Program-made: the position numbers and the translations under genes
The notes under the pieces: model-generated
What the model was told of the DNA's origin: nothing
The model's input: only the letters and a program-made list of their open reading frames with translations
Database searches by the model: none
Part shown: positions 38,201 through 47,538 of the stretch, one piece after another
How the letters are laid out: every line of letters starts with the position of its first letter
Position numbering within the stretch: the first letter of the stretch is position 1
Assembly: GCA_030248065.1 (NCBI GenBank)
Contig: JASAMV010003993.1
Location: 1 to 64,000, forward strand
DNA from: Rhynchonema sp. JSB1_4
Taxonomy: Eukaryota; Nematoda; Chromadorea; Monhysterida; Xyalidae
DNA length: 64,000 nucleotides
Reading direction: 5' to 3'

Positions 38201-41083
38201 ATTGGGAAGCTATCCACAGTAAAAGCTTGAAAGTGCCGAAAGCGATGAGTGACGCCAAAAGAATAGTGCATTTTATTTTGTTCATTTGAACACAGGAACT
38301 ACCCGTGATTAGGTTTGGCATCTTGCTCCCTTTTTAAATTCAAAACGGAACTCCCCTTTTCGCCCTCCCCAAATCAAACGAATGGGTGGGAATGAAGATG
38401 AGTCATGTTTGTTTGTGCACACCTGTTTTGCGTGATCGGCAGGCAGGTTGTAATAACGACTCGCGGAAAGTTGTTTTGAATGGGTTTTCGAAATTTTAAT
38501 ATAATACGACTTGTAGTGCAGTTTCACTTTGAACAAGCGGCATTTCCGTTAGAGGGTCACAGTGTGAGAAAATCACTCTTTCACAACGTCGAGTGTACAA
38601 ACCACGATTAGGATGAGAATTTGTGCATTTATGTGATTGTGGGGTGTTTTTGAGTAAATAATCATCCCAATCCACATTATTTGTAAAACATCGAAATAAA
38701 AAACGGTTGTTCATGCGTAGACTAATTCTGGCATTGGTTACTACACTACGAAATGAAACTCATGCCAGCAGAACTATATTTAGACAAAAATGATCCATAG
38801 CATGCATCGAACTTGTTTGTAACCGGACAACGTAAAACACGAGCTAACAACCTCTAATCTCCACCGGTCCCCCTAATTCCGCCCACCCAAACAAAACAAG
38901 CCACCCAGGTTGGTACGAACAGAACTGAATGTAATAAAAACTCATGATCCTTTCTGAGTCATGCAACTAACAAACAGATGTTATTGTCGTTGGGAACGTG
39001 GAACAAAAATTGACAGATGTGATGATGAAAGTAATTTCTGTTCCATGTTTCCTTCGATCATGCCAAAGCAGACGCACTAACCGATTTCACTGATGCACGC
39101 AGAGGAAAACCGGTTGCCCTCAACTTGCACCACACACGCTTGGTGGCTGGGACACACGCGGGTCTGAAAGAAATCTCGACTTTTTGGATCCCATTGAACT
39201 GTAGATTGACTCGGTATTATCACCCCCAAAAATTATGTGCAAACAATCTTCATTAGACTATACGCACACAATTTCGCAAAAAGTAATGCTTGCTGTTCTC
39301 GTCCACATACTGACCTCTCAAGCACACACGAATAGCACATTTCATTGAGAAACGAATTTGTTTCAAGATTTACAACCTCATGCCCACAGACACACACCGG
39401 AACCATCCGTGAAGGTCAAAACATGCGACTGAGGAGGGGGTACGATACTGATATAAAATGCAGACCATTGAATATTTTATTTCTTGTTTGACAGCATGCG
39501 GTTTAGCGGTCATTCTTTCTTGCTTTGACAGGACACAACAATATTCGACAAACGTCACAATTTTTTTTAAATGTCTGGAGTTTTTGAATCTCACGTCAGC
39601 ACATATAATGATCCTTTCATCACAGTTTCGATTAAAATATTTCCTGAAGTTTGTTTGTTGTTCGTTTTCCCACGCTTGTCACGAACTCATCAGAACATTG
39701 CAAGACAAAACCTGTTCTAAACGTTAAGTTTGGTGAAGACAAGTGCTGGAATTTATTCGAAAAAAAACAACTTTTTCTTCGAAAAAAACTTCATTAAAAT
39801 TATGGTGTTTAACCCGTGATGCTCTCCACACGTGCGTCACACAAAAATTAGCAGCTGACTCCACGACTTCTCAGACAAAGTTCACGAACCACGAAGAAAA
39901 CGTTGCAAACGAAAGCAAAAGCCGAGAGTCTCATTGAAATTCGCGTGACGACATGTACATTTTAGTCACACTTGATTTCTGTCTGTTCGAAATTCGAAAT
40001 ATTTGTACTTCTTCAATAAGATTTTCTGTTCTTTCATTTTTTAAATGCAATGAAATGCAAGACACGCGTACACAATTGATACAAGTCTATTGAAAAGAGC
40101 ATCTTTTTGGAATTAAAGCTAGCCAAATGCACAGCGGGTCGTTTCTCGGAAACGAAATTGCCTCAAATTATGCCCACAGTAAAGTTACTAGATAGTACCC
40201 ATGTACATCCATGCCGTCGAAAGTTTTCATCATCAAGTTGCGTCACTTTGCACACAATTCCTTGGATTTAAATTTTACTGCAGTTTACGGAGATTTGAAC
40301 ATTTTACGCGGGCGCGAGCCAACACAACGACAATCAAAATAGTCTATGGCCTCAGCTGGCGGTTTATGGACAAATCTGCTGGCTGTGGAAGACATGTCAC
40401 ATCACATCCCGTCAGTCGAAACGATAAAACAAAAATGCGAAAAAATGAAATGTAAAAGATACACGCACATGACACAACTTTTCGGATTTATGAAGCAGTT
40501 TTGGATTATCTGATTTGACGCACGTTGACACATGTCGACATTTTAGGTTGCGATCGTGACGGAGACAAACTTTCGCAAAGATTTTTTACTTTTGCAAAGA
40601 CTCACCGAGAATGAAACGTACAATAATACTCTGCTTAACCTCCACATGAGTATTCTAAGACTTTTGTTTCGCAATCTGCCGTTAACTTTGTACTTTGTAC
40701 AATGTTCGCATCGCGGTGAATAAGCAAACAGCGGGCGCTAATCGTGTCACTGAGGACAGACCGTAATCATAAAGCCGTTTACATACCTGGCACGGATCGG
40801 GCATACATTCACACGCGCACTGGCCGGCGAATCCAAAACGATAGCCGAATTGACAGAACACATCGCAGCCGGGTGGTCGGGTGGGACACGAACCCTGGGC
40901 CGACACTGGATTGTGCAATAGTGCAAGTTGTAGGAATGTAATCACGTAGAACACGCTGCTCAGCTGACGTAGGCCGCGGCCTAGTGTCCTTGTCAGGCGT
41001 AAGGGGGAGGTTGAGGGTGTCGCATTAGTTGATCCGAGCTGTTCGGCGTGTAATCTGCGCCACAGCGGATCGTGATGGTCCAT
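21430..41083 (-). CDS. large modular protease-inhibitor-like type I membrane protein (antistasin/Lustrin/WAP/Tg1/Kunitz)
   Basis: A secretory-pathway protein of roughly 2,000 residues, probably held on the cell surface with a long inhibitor-rich ectodomain. The first exon starts at ATG 41083 and has a hydrophobic segment (FYVITFLQLALLHNPVSAQ) acting as signal or signal-anchor, followed by a Cys-rich start. Then come about 12 WAP domains, 6 thyroglobulin type-1 domains, 7 antistasin-like segments, about 7 Lustrin-type Cys domains, one Kunitz domain, an SEA-like segment, a transmembrane helix (VVGLIISTAIFAVVLIVALC) and a tail of about 100 residues ending in KLYY. Most domains occupy one exon with acceptor and donor sites around them. 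WAP, antistasin, Tg1 and Kunitz families inhibit serine or cysteine proteases, so that role is inferred here. Several exon edges, and the stretches at 37.2-39.2 kb and 39.2-40.8 kb, are uncertain. More than one gene cannot be excluded, but the periodic order argues for one. Confidence 0.75.
21566..21646 (+). repeat. tRNA-like sequence filling an 81-nt intron
   Basis: Read on the plus strand it has an A-box-like TAGCTCAATGGG, a B box GGTTCGAATCC in a perfect T-arm (GTGGG/CCCAC), and acceptor-like ends CTGCG...CGCAG. The D and anticodon arms do not fold well, so it is not a good functional tRNA. On the minus strand the same 81 bases run from GTGAGT to ACGCAG, the predicted intron between the last two inhibitor-gene exons. 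Confidence 0.7.
23400..25480 (-). other. inhibitor terminal block: antistasin, two Lustrin domains, Kunitz
   Basis: Antistasin-like at about 25250-25475 (CHCAC-type, here SHCACRNPC). Lustrin-type at about 24733-24893 (PQGYHCAAV...VNVCCLGP). A second Lustrin-type domain at about 24420-24600 (CPNTHQC...ICCVKP). The Kunitz/BPTI domain fills one exon, 23400-23564: GPCQVGRQRWYYN, CMPFNYGGCSGN, and six cysteines in order. Its P1 position is Gln, not the Lys or Arg expected of a trypsin inhibitor, so its target is unclear. Confidence 0.82.
24096..24340. mobile_element. palindromic repeat (AACTTGGTGA family) with inner inverted repeat
   Basis: The left end is ATCAAACTTGGTGAC...GATCGGATTTGTCTTGGTC. 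The right side has GACCAACGCAGAGTACC and GATCCGATGATTC. Within it, CCACTAATTTCCACCAG and CGAAATTAGTGGCCC form a second inverted pair, giving a nested palindrome. It lies in an inhibitor-gene intron. Confidence 0.7.
25727..26890 (-). other. inhibitor cassette F: antistasin, Lustrin, WAP12, Tg6
   Basis: Antistasin-like at about 26670-26885 (CKCKNPC). Lustrin-type at about 26455-26610 (GLCCPAGR). WAP12 at about 26095-26272 (CCTYDCARVC, so the usual GC is DC). Tg6 is split by an intron, with its first two cysteines at about 25950-26030 and QCDQRNGTCWC at about 25727-25853. This cassette has one WAP fewer than its neighbours. Confidence 0.78.
27080..29030 (-). other. inhibitor cassette E: antistasin, Lustrin, WAP10, WAP11, Tg5
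   Basis: Antistasin-like at about 28805-29026 (CETCDCVDAC). Lustrin-type at about 28200-28375 (YYCRNIGFGNDGGVCC). WAP10 at about 27847-28023 (CCYNGCGLQC). WAP11 at about 27520-27690 (CCPFGCGRQC). Tg5 at about 27080-27290 (QCDRSQCWCVDD). Each domain is in its own exon, in the same order as cassettes B and D. Confidence 0.8.
29130..30995 (-). other. inhibitor cassette D: antistasin, Lustrin, WAP8, WAP9, Tg4 (cysteine-deficient)
   Basis: Antistasin-like is split at about 30880-30995 and 30690-30815. The Lustrin-type domain continues into an exon at about 30510-30622. WAP8 is at about 30130-30300 (CCYNGCALSC). WAP9 is at about 29585-29780 (CCSDGCRRRC). Tg4 is at about 29130-29350. In Tg4 the usual QC...CWCV core reads QSDTRNRWCVD, so the third and fourth cysteines of the domain are Ser and Arg. 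Those two pair with each other in this family. Confidence 0.8.
31028..31141. mobile_element. palindromic repeat (AACTTGGTGA family)
   Basis: A hairpin of CCTGTCTTGGTCACGT and CACGTGACCAAGGCAAGACAG around a short loop, with outer TTTGGCGATCGG and CCGATAACCATGTTTGAT. It lies in the intron next to the Tg3 exon. Confidence 0.7.
31200..33695 (-). other. inhibitor cassette C: antistasin, Lustrin, WAP5, WAP6, WAP7, Tg3
   Basis: Antistasin-like at about 33480-33690 (CPICQCWDPC). Lustrin-type at about 33180-33345 (HWCHEIGFNGLGICC). WAP5 at about 32680-32845 (CCYNGCGMSC). WAP6 at about 32270-32453 (CCAAGCSKLC). WAP7 at about 31705-31905 (CCSDGCMSRC). Tg3 at about 31205-31400 (QCDQRLGACWC). This cassette has one extra WAP. 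A tRNA-related foldback sits in the intron between WAP6 and WAP7. Confidence 0.8.
32026..32170. mobile_element. foldback element with tRNA-like core
   Basis: Arms of about 34 bp differ by one A: CTTTGTGAACAAAAAATGG..CTTCGACTGGG at 32026-32059 and its complement at 32137-32170. Inside are AGTTGGTAGAGC, GCGGAGGAC and a T-arm CTGGGTTCGAGCCCCAG, with a TCTTCGA/TCGAAGA stem, features like a tRNA-Tyr. It lies in the intron between WAP6 and WAP7. Confidence 0.75.
33735..33790 (+). repeat. GACGATG...GAAAACAGGTCGAAAC repeat copy
   Basis: GCACTGATGATGGTGCACTG, then TGCCTGTCTGTGAAAACAGG and TCGAAACCAGTTACCA. It lies in an intron of the inhibitor gene, antisense to that gene. Confidence 0.7.
33930..35490 (-). 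other. inhibitor cassette B: antistasin, Lustrin, WAP3, WAP4, Tg2
   Basis: The antistasin-like domain is split over two exons (35360-35490 and about 35000-35085). The Lustrin-type domain at about 34772-34925 has HWCHTVGYNGFGFCC. WAP3 is split over two exons (about 34615-34700 and 34440-34540; CCFDGCGLSC), unlike the other WAPs. WAP4 is at about 34180-34350 (CCSSGCGTQC). Tg2 is at about 33930-34130 (QCLGQACWCVD). The split WAP3 marks a later intron gain, or loss elsewhere. Confidence 0.8.
35537..35757. mobile_element. palindromic repeat (AACTTGGTGA family)
   Basis: Ends TTGGTGATCGGATCAGACCGG and TCTGATCCAATCACCAATTTTGATACC are inverted. The centre has the AATAACCAGCACAAAAGTT core shared with other copies. 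It lies in an inhibitor-gene intron. Confidence 0.72.
35780..37345 (-). other. inhibitor cassette A: Cys-rich segment, WAP1, WAP2, Tg1
   Basis: A Cys-rich exon (about 37345-37190) carries the PNYCDGCFANFW signature seen in several modular secreted animal proteins. WAP1 is at about 36825-36968 (CPPLDSTLCLQECTHDRDC...CCANGCGRQC). WAP2 is at about 36240-36410 (CPSAESLPQHSCQSQCQND...CCNNGCARIC). The thyroglobulin type-1 domain at about 35780-35990 has QKQCDRTHCWC. Each sits in its own exon. Confidence 0.8.
36487..36590. mobile_element. palindromic repeat (AACTTGGTGA family), short
   Basis: GTCAAAACTTGGTGATCGGG, then CCTTGGTCACGTGA, then GTGACACGTGACCGGGGCAA and GACCGATCGCC in inverted order. It lies in an inhibitor-gene intron between cassette A exons. 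Confidence 0.7.
39081..39166 (-). other. inhibitor gene second Cys exon (antistasin-type second half)
   Basis: This short exon is bounded by acceptor TTTCAG and donor GTTAGT on the minus strand. It reads TRVCPSHQACVVQVEGNRF and continues the DPC pattern of exon 1. It matches the second halves of the later antistasin segments, such as NPC...CPNAGVCIL. The introns on both sides are more than 1.5 kb and hold no exon I can support. Confidence 0.55.
40786..41083 (-). other. inhibitor gene first exon: signal/anchor and Cys-rich start
   Basis: The exon begins with 40 or so polar residues (MDHHDPLWRRLHAEQLG), then a hydrophobic stretch ending near VSAQ, a good signal-peptidase site. A half antistasin-like motif follows (CPTRPPGCDVFCQFGYRF...CACECMPDPC). 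The donor CAG/GTATGT is at about 40785. The long N-terminal extension before the hydrophobic segment is unusual for a signal peptide. A downstream start or a signal-anchor is possible. Confidence 0.7.
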
Positions 41084-44000
41084 TTTGAGATGGCGAGTTT
41101 AGATTTTGGGGTTGGAACTGAATTCGTCCCTACATTTAGTGACGCTGAATATTGAGTTTGCTGCCAATGGAATGTATATTTATAGGTGGTATTGCGTAAA
41201 AGCTGAAAATTCAATGAGGAAAACAATTAGCCCGGGAATTAAATAAGACCTGACGTCAAGAAACAATACAATATCACCTACAATTTCCAGGACAATTCAC
41301 AGAATGACCACAACAAGTGATTCAGCTGTTGCTCACTTTTTACTACGAAATTGCTTAGCTGCGCATGAGAAGTGCAAAATGCCCCACGACAGCATGAGTG
41401 AGACATTCACCGGCCGCAACGCTACAGTACTCCGATGAGTCAGTCTGCTTGACTTTCACCATACAGCTCTTGACATCAAAACACCGATTTATGGAAGTAA
41501 GGAAAAATCAAGAACAAGCACTTGAACCTGAACAAGTGGAAAGTGTAAACAATTCCATGAGCTGGGTTCTCCACTAAAAATGTCCGAAGAACCAAAACAT
41601 TTTGAAGAAAACTTGTGCAGCAACAAAACAGGCCCACTCGTCGCGCGGTGCTAACCGAAGGACATCGTTGGCTTTTGTTTTGCGTCGTCGACAAGCAAAA
41701 GGGACTGAAACAATATGATCAACAAGAGCTGCAGCAAACCGTACCGCTTTTCGTGTGACGTGGTACGGTCATTTGGGCATGACGGTGCACGTGTGAATAC
41801 AATGAAAGAGAAAGAAACTCGCTCCTTCGCGCGCGCATTTCAGAAATATCTTAAACGAGCAGCGAAAAAACATAAAACAGCCTATCGTGATAGTTTAGTT
41901 TTATTTATATAAGTGGTACCTAAAACAAACACAAAGTTGCACCCAATAGCCGCCTACGTCGAAAATAATGCAGAACTCAGAAAAAACAATTTGTTTCTAG
42001 AGGGGATTCACCTTTTAGAGCACATGGGTTTAATTGAGGGTTATGGGAAACAACTTGAAGAAGAGACGCTGAACTTTTTGTGAGACTGTTTCGGGCGACC
42101 AGAGAAATTTCAAAAACAAACAAACACAAAACATGCGCGCCTAAATGCTCCGGATCCTCTCCGAAGAAAAAACGAGCAAGAATCGACGAAAGGTGCACGC
42201 TTCCTGAAAAAAATGAAGTCTCCAGTGTATGAAATGAAAATAGCCGAAATTCTAACGAAGTGTATGTGTACTAGTGTACTACGCGCACATTTACCTTTTC
42301 GCGGCACTTGACAAAAAGTTGAATGTCAAGTGTAAACTGAAACGAACAGAAAAAGATGCGTTTAATACTCTGGAAGTCTACCAAATAAAAAATGTGGTCG
42401 ATCTAACAGATTCAGCGATGCGTCATGTATTTTAGGGATTAGAAATCAAGATCGATCAAGACGAGACTTGTGTCCGATGTTGTCCAAGTCAGAACCCCTT
42501 CGAATCAAAACACCGTACAAACAATCACCAGGGGCTAAGCATCAACGGCGCACAAAGTTTTGGTAAATCTTAAAATCAGGCGCTTAGTGCAGATTTACAA
42601 CAACACGAATAACAACAGCCAGTGTACCTTTGCGGTATCAAAATGCTGGCACACACGTGTGAAGTAACCTATGACATGCATGGATACATTGCACATGCGC
42701 GCATTACATGAAACCTGAGTTTCGTCAATCGCCGGAGGCTGTTGTTCCTCTCTGATGTTGATATCAGCGAAACTACCCGGCCACCATATCCTGCCCGCAC
42801 GTGCGTGCATGCAAGTGAGTACGCATGCACTTTGCCTATCAGTCACCCACAAATACGGGGCCAAAAATCAACAATACATAATAAATCGATAGTGTACATT
42901 TGAATGTTTTGCAGGAAAGAGTGGGCGGAGCCACACACGGCTCCATCGGCTCGGGACACATTTTACCTGAATTTCAAGGTCATAAGTGAGCTAGTCAAAT
43001 TTAGTGACGAAAGTCACTATAGGATCGGTTGTCATCCGGCCTTTGAAAATCAGGCAAATTCACAGTCCCATGACGAACAATGGGCACCTTCATCGATGAG
43101 CGACAGCGCGCAATCATGTACACGCATGCATGCAGCAGCCAATCAGCTCATAGGGGTTAGAGGTTGAGAGTTGCGTGTGTCGCACACTGCAGCGCAGCGG
43201 CGTGCAGTCTGAGTTTAGGAGCTTCCGATAATATCATGTGCCCATAAAACCGGCCAACAACAATACACACTGAATACATGCGTGTAACTGCATGTGCGGG
43301 CGGCTGGTCCCTGGCAGAATTCACTCATTTTTTGGGTTTTTTTGGTTGTGTGGCGCGCGCGACAACAATAACAATCCCGCAGATATTCATTCACTCTATG
43401 TGGTTATATTGCGGTTGTTCAGGTGTACATGTACTCCATCCGATGATGAGTGTATTATTTGAATACTCATATAGTCAGCGAGTTGAGTACTCGACTCAAA
43501 AACCAACCGCAACAATAATAACGAGAACCAAACACTTGTGAAATGGACTGACAAAAACAGATCGTCTTTGATACGCTGAAAAGTTGCCGAAACTGTATAC
43601 ATATGTCAAGAACCACTATTTTTTAAACGTTTACCATCAGTTACCAACGTGTACGAAAATGGGTATTGGCTGAAGTTTGGGCAGGGGACTGATATCGTAA
43701 ATTTGGGGGGTTCTTTCACAACTGGCGAGTGCATGTTGAGTTCCTTTATACCTACTACTCCATGGTATCACCATGCACAATTGTTGTTTGTTTGCGCGTA
43801 TCTCATGATAAATGAACCTTTGAGAGTGAAACGCCGTGTTCAAAACGAGAATTGTGATTCAATTTGAGTGAATGGAGAAGATATACTCACCTATATAGTC
43901 TGGGAGTCGAATTAACGAAGGTTGATCCTGTTGATAAAAAGATAAAAAGTAGACGAGCATAAAAAAGTTTTATGGTTTTCACTCAGTCGAATTTAAAGGT

Positions 44001-47000
44001 AAGTCAGTCAACCAAAAATAGATAAAAGATTCATTCGAAAAAAAAACGCGTAAGGTTGAGAGACGAAATGGGCAAAAAGTCACTTGAACCTTAAATTATC
44101 AATTCCTAATGTACGATTATTATCGTTGTGATTAAGTTCCCTAGATTTGATCACCCCCATGGGGCTGCGGGTGAGGGAGGAGGGTACAACTAATCTTATC
44201 TTTCGACGAAAATCAAACCGGTTTTCGTCGAAACCTCGAAGTGCAGTGCCTTCATTTGAAATCTGCATGGTCAGAAAACGTCAGCAAAAAGTTTGTTGGC
44301 GGATGTTTACTTATCCGACAAACCTGACGTTCTACCTGTCTCTAGTGTGCCAGAAAACAACACAAAATATACTGCTGTTATTTACGGAATCACCTGTTTT
44401 TCAGATGTTTTGTGGAATCGAAAAGTAACTCGATGAGCTTCAGACACCAACCGACACAGCAAACAACAACGTTATGTGAAAAACAGATATCGAGAAAACA
44501 CTGTACAGGGTAAGAATGAAAAACAACAATTTAATTCACAGACATTGTCGCACAAACACAAGTTTTCACAAGCACCTGTTTGAAAAACAATGTAACGTAA
44601 GCTCGCGCTGGACTAATCGGCTGATGTTTTTTGTTTGATCTCAAACCGGAAAACACCATAATTTTATACCAATGTGCACAAGTCAAAAAACCGTGACTCA
44701 GATATTACACGCAGAAATACACCTGTTTCAATGTACGATTATGGCTGAAATTCATGTATACCCGGTCTCATGTTACTCCACAAACAAGACGCGGCTGTAG
44801 CCTCGTTTTTGGTGCACAGGTGCAACATCGGGTATAATTGGGTACACACATTGGATACAGCCAAAACGACAAATGTAAGTACTATTTTGTACCCAACGTG
44901 CCTCAGTAAACGGACGGAAATAGCGGACAGAAATGGAAATCCGAACCCACATTCAAAAGGGTGCTATAGCTCAGCTGTGTGAGGGAGTGAGGTGTTCTGG
45001 GGCAAGGAACGGACACGTGGAATGAGGCTTGACGGCCAACGTGCAAGCTGGATGACGATGTTGTGTGTTTGGCCAGCTGATGATGCGTTTGGGATTTGAA
45101 TCAGGGATGATTCGTTTGAAAATACAACAGATCCTATCGTGTCTATTCGATCGTTTCGGATACATAGCTAAAGTGGGTCACCAAAAAGATACACGAGAAG
45201 CATAGGAGAAGCACTTGTGGTAACCGACATCCGCTCAAAGCAATCTTGCGGTTGTTGTGGTAAAGTGGCAAGTGGCTGACACGCTTACGACAAGACGGTG
45301 ATGTGGTTTGATTTGAAATAAAGTAGATATACACACAAATACAATACAAACACACTCAACGACACACCGAAAACGGTGCTCGAAACGGTAGCACTGGGCA
45401 CTGCGACAACTCGGGGACCTCTGCGAACTCGTGCGTATCGATACGTTTATGTGATCATTGAATTACACAATTCCAAGTAGGGTGCACGTTGCACAAGCAC
45501 CTTGCATACATAATTTGCACAAATTTTTTGGCTCAAATTCATAAAACCGAAATTTGCAAGAATGCTAAGCTGCAACAATGTATGTCAAACTTGTGCAAGC
45601 ACCAGTGCAAACTACGAATGACAGTAGTACCCACTGACATGATCGGAGCCAGGCACAGTGCGGATATGCGAACTTGACAACAGAAGAGTGCGAGTTATTC
45701 TGAGCCAATTGTTGACATTTGTATATTGTGTTTGCATTGTTTGGAATGGGCCATATCTTGGATTTGCTTTATGCAACTAAAAGTATAAACTGCCCAAATC
45801 AAAAAAAGGCAAGCTCCGTAGACTTAGGTATGTCCAAGGCTTTTTATCGTTGTGACCGCTATAACTGATCTTCCCATAAATAATATCACACAACTTGTGA
45901 GCAAAAATATTGACAGCGAGCGTTGGTACTATACATACATAGTTGCATCAGGTAAATTCAATGAAACCGGTAAATGTATATTGTATGAAGCAATTTTTAC
46001 AAATTATGCGCTGGAAAAGTTTTTTGTCACATAGTCTGGTGCTACATAGTCACATAGCATTGGCTGCATGAAAACAGTTTTGTTGTTTGTTTCTTTTTCA
46101 ACATGTAGAGAGAAACCGTTTGTCTTAATTTCAGCAAAGAATTAGAATAAAAATTATTACGCAGTCCACACGACCGTTTGTGAGCTTGAAGCAGGGGGAT
46201 TTGTACTTTCAATATGCGTTTGAACGTTAGAATGTCGCGTTATAATTAGATTTTTAACATTCCCCTGGTGTCTGATTCAGAAACGATCCAGTGTTAATTG
46301 TTTATGTGTTTATGAATGGTGTAACTGGCGATAAACCCAAGAGAAATCTAATGCGCGTTGCCAAATACTAGATCATGAAAATGCCGAGTGATAAATTCAT
46401 TTGGTTTCGAGTTTTTTATGGTCCCGTGCAATTGCGGTTCGGTATCGGAAACGAACATCAATGTTTAGAATCACCGATAACAACGATATGAAGTTACTTT
46501 TCTTTGATTTTCGATGGTTTTTATGCTTTTATTACATACTAATCCAATCCAGCGATTTTCGTGACAGGAATCTTAAAAAACAAGGTAATCTATTGTTGTC
46601 TTGTTTGGATAACCCATCGAAACTTGATTTCATCAAAAGTGGATTGAGACCTTTTAAAAATACACAAAAACAAGGGGTTATACACCACAACCACGCGGAC
46701 TTCAGTACCATTATCTTGTGTGACATAGACAACAATATAGTCACATGAAAATGGTACGACGGAACGTCTCTTTTGAATCACGTAATGCCCATTGTTCGGG
46801 CGCATGTGCTCCTCGGCAGAGAATAATGCGTGATGAATGTGAGAAATGTACACCGGTCCATATAACTTTTGTTGAAGTGCACGCACAATTTATACATCAC
46901 TGCGAATCACCGAACAATCTGCATGGTTCTCCTCCCCGAAACCAACGAGATTCGCGCATCTGCGCACGCAGATTTCCATTTGTAGTCCCGCCGAAATCAT

Positions 47001-47538
47001 TGGGTCTGGGAAACAGAACTTTTACAACATAACGGAATAGTCGTCCTTGATCTTTTTATTTTTGTCGCTAACATTTTGCGTGCAAAACTAAGTAACAAAA
47101 TACGGCAGCCCACGATGATAGCATAGTCTATCAAAAACGAAAATCAATCCAAGTTAGCCCCAGGGTGCCGCATGAAACAGCGGGTGATGCGTGCGGTGTT
47201 TCTCGGGGATGCAGCCGTACGTAAAACAAAACTTGACATTTTACGGTTTGGACGGAGAAACAATATAGACAATACATACATACTTGTCAAACGGTACATT
47301 TGTAATTGGAAATAGGTCATAATAAACGTTTATGTGGATGCGATACAGCGGATTTCGGGTCGTTATATTATATTTTTGTTTTATCGGATGATCCACGGCT
47401 TAGCATTCTTTATACACACGTATTGTATTATTACTGGTTAACCTTGACATTCAAACATTTTTGAATTTTCAGAACGCAATCAGAACGAAAGGATTAGGAA
47501 TTGGGAATTGAAAATTTGGCCAAAACCACATACACATC
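41084..47538. other. 6.4-kb gene-free region
   Basis: No open frame here has a recognisable domain, and no string of exons with good splice sites is seen on either strand. The sequence is A-rich, with short inverted stretches. It probably holds the 5' region of the inhibitor gene (-) and the promoter of the secreted Thr-rich gene (+), which are divergent. Untranslated exons or long RNAs would not be visible to me. Confidence 0.5.

Noticed and set aside
44960..45110. A possible tRNA gene starting at the A-box-like TATAGCTCAGC.
   Set aside because: No B box with GGTTCGA at the right spacing and no T-arm or acceptor stem could be drawn.
46401..46748. Open frame of 115 codons in the gene-free region.
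   Set aside because: Composition matches non-coding neighbours, no domain, signal peptide or splice context, and an equally long frame overlaps it on the other strand.
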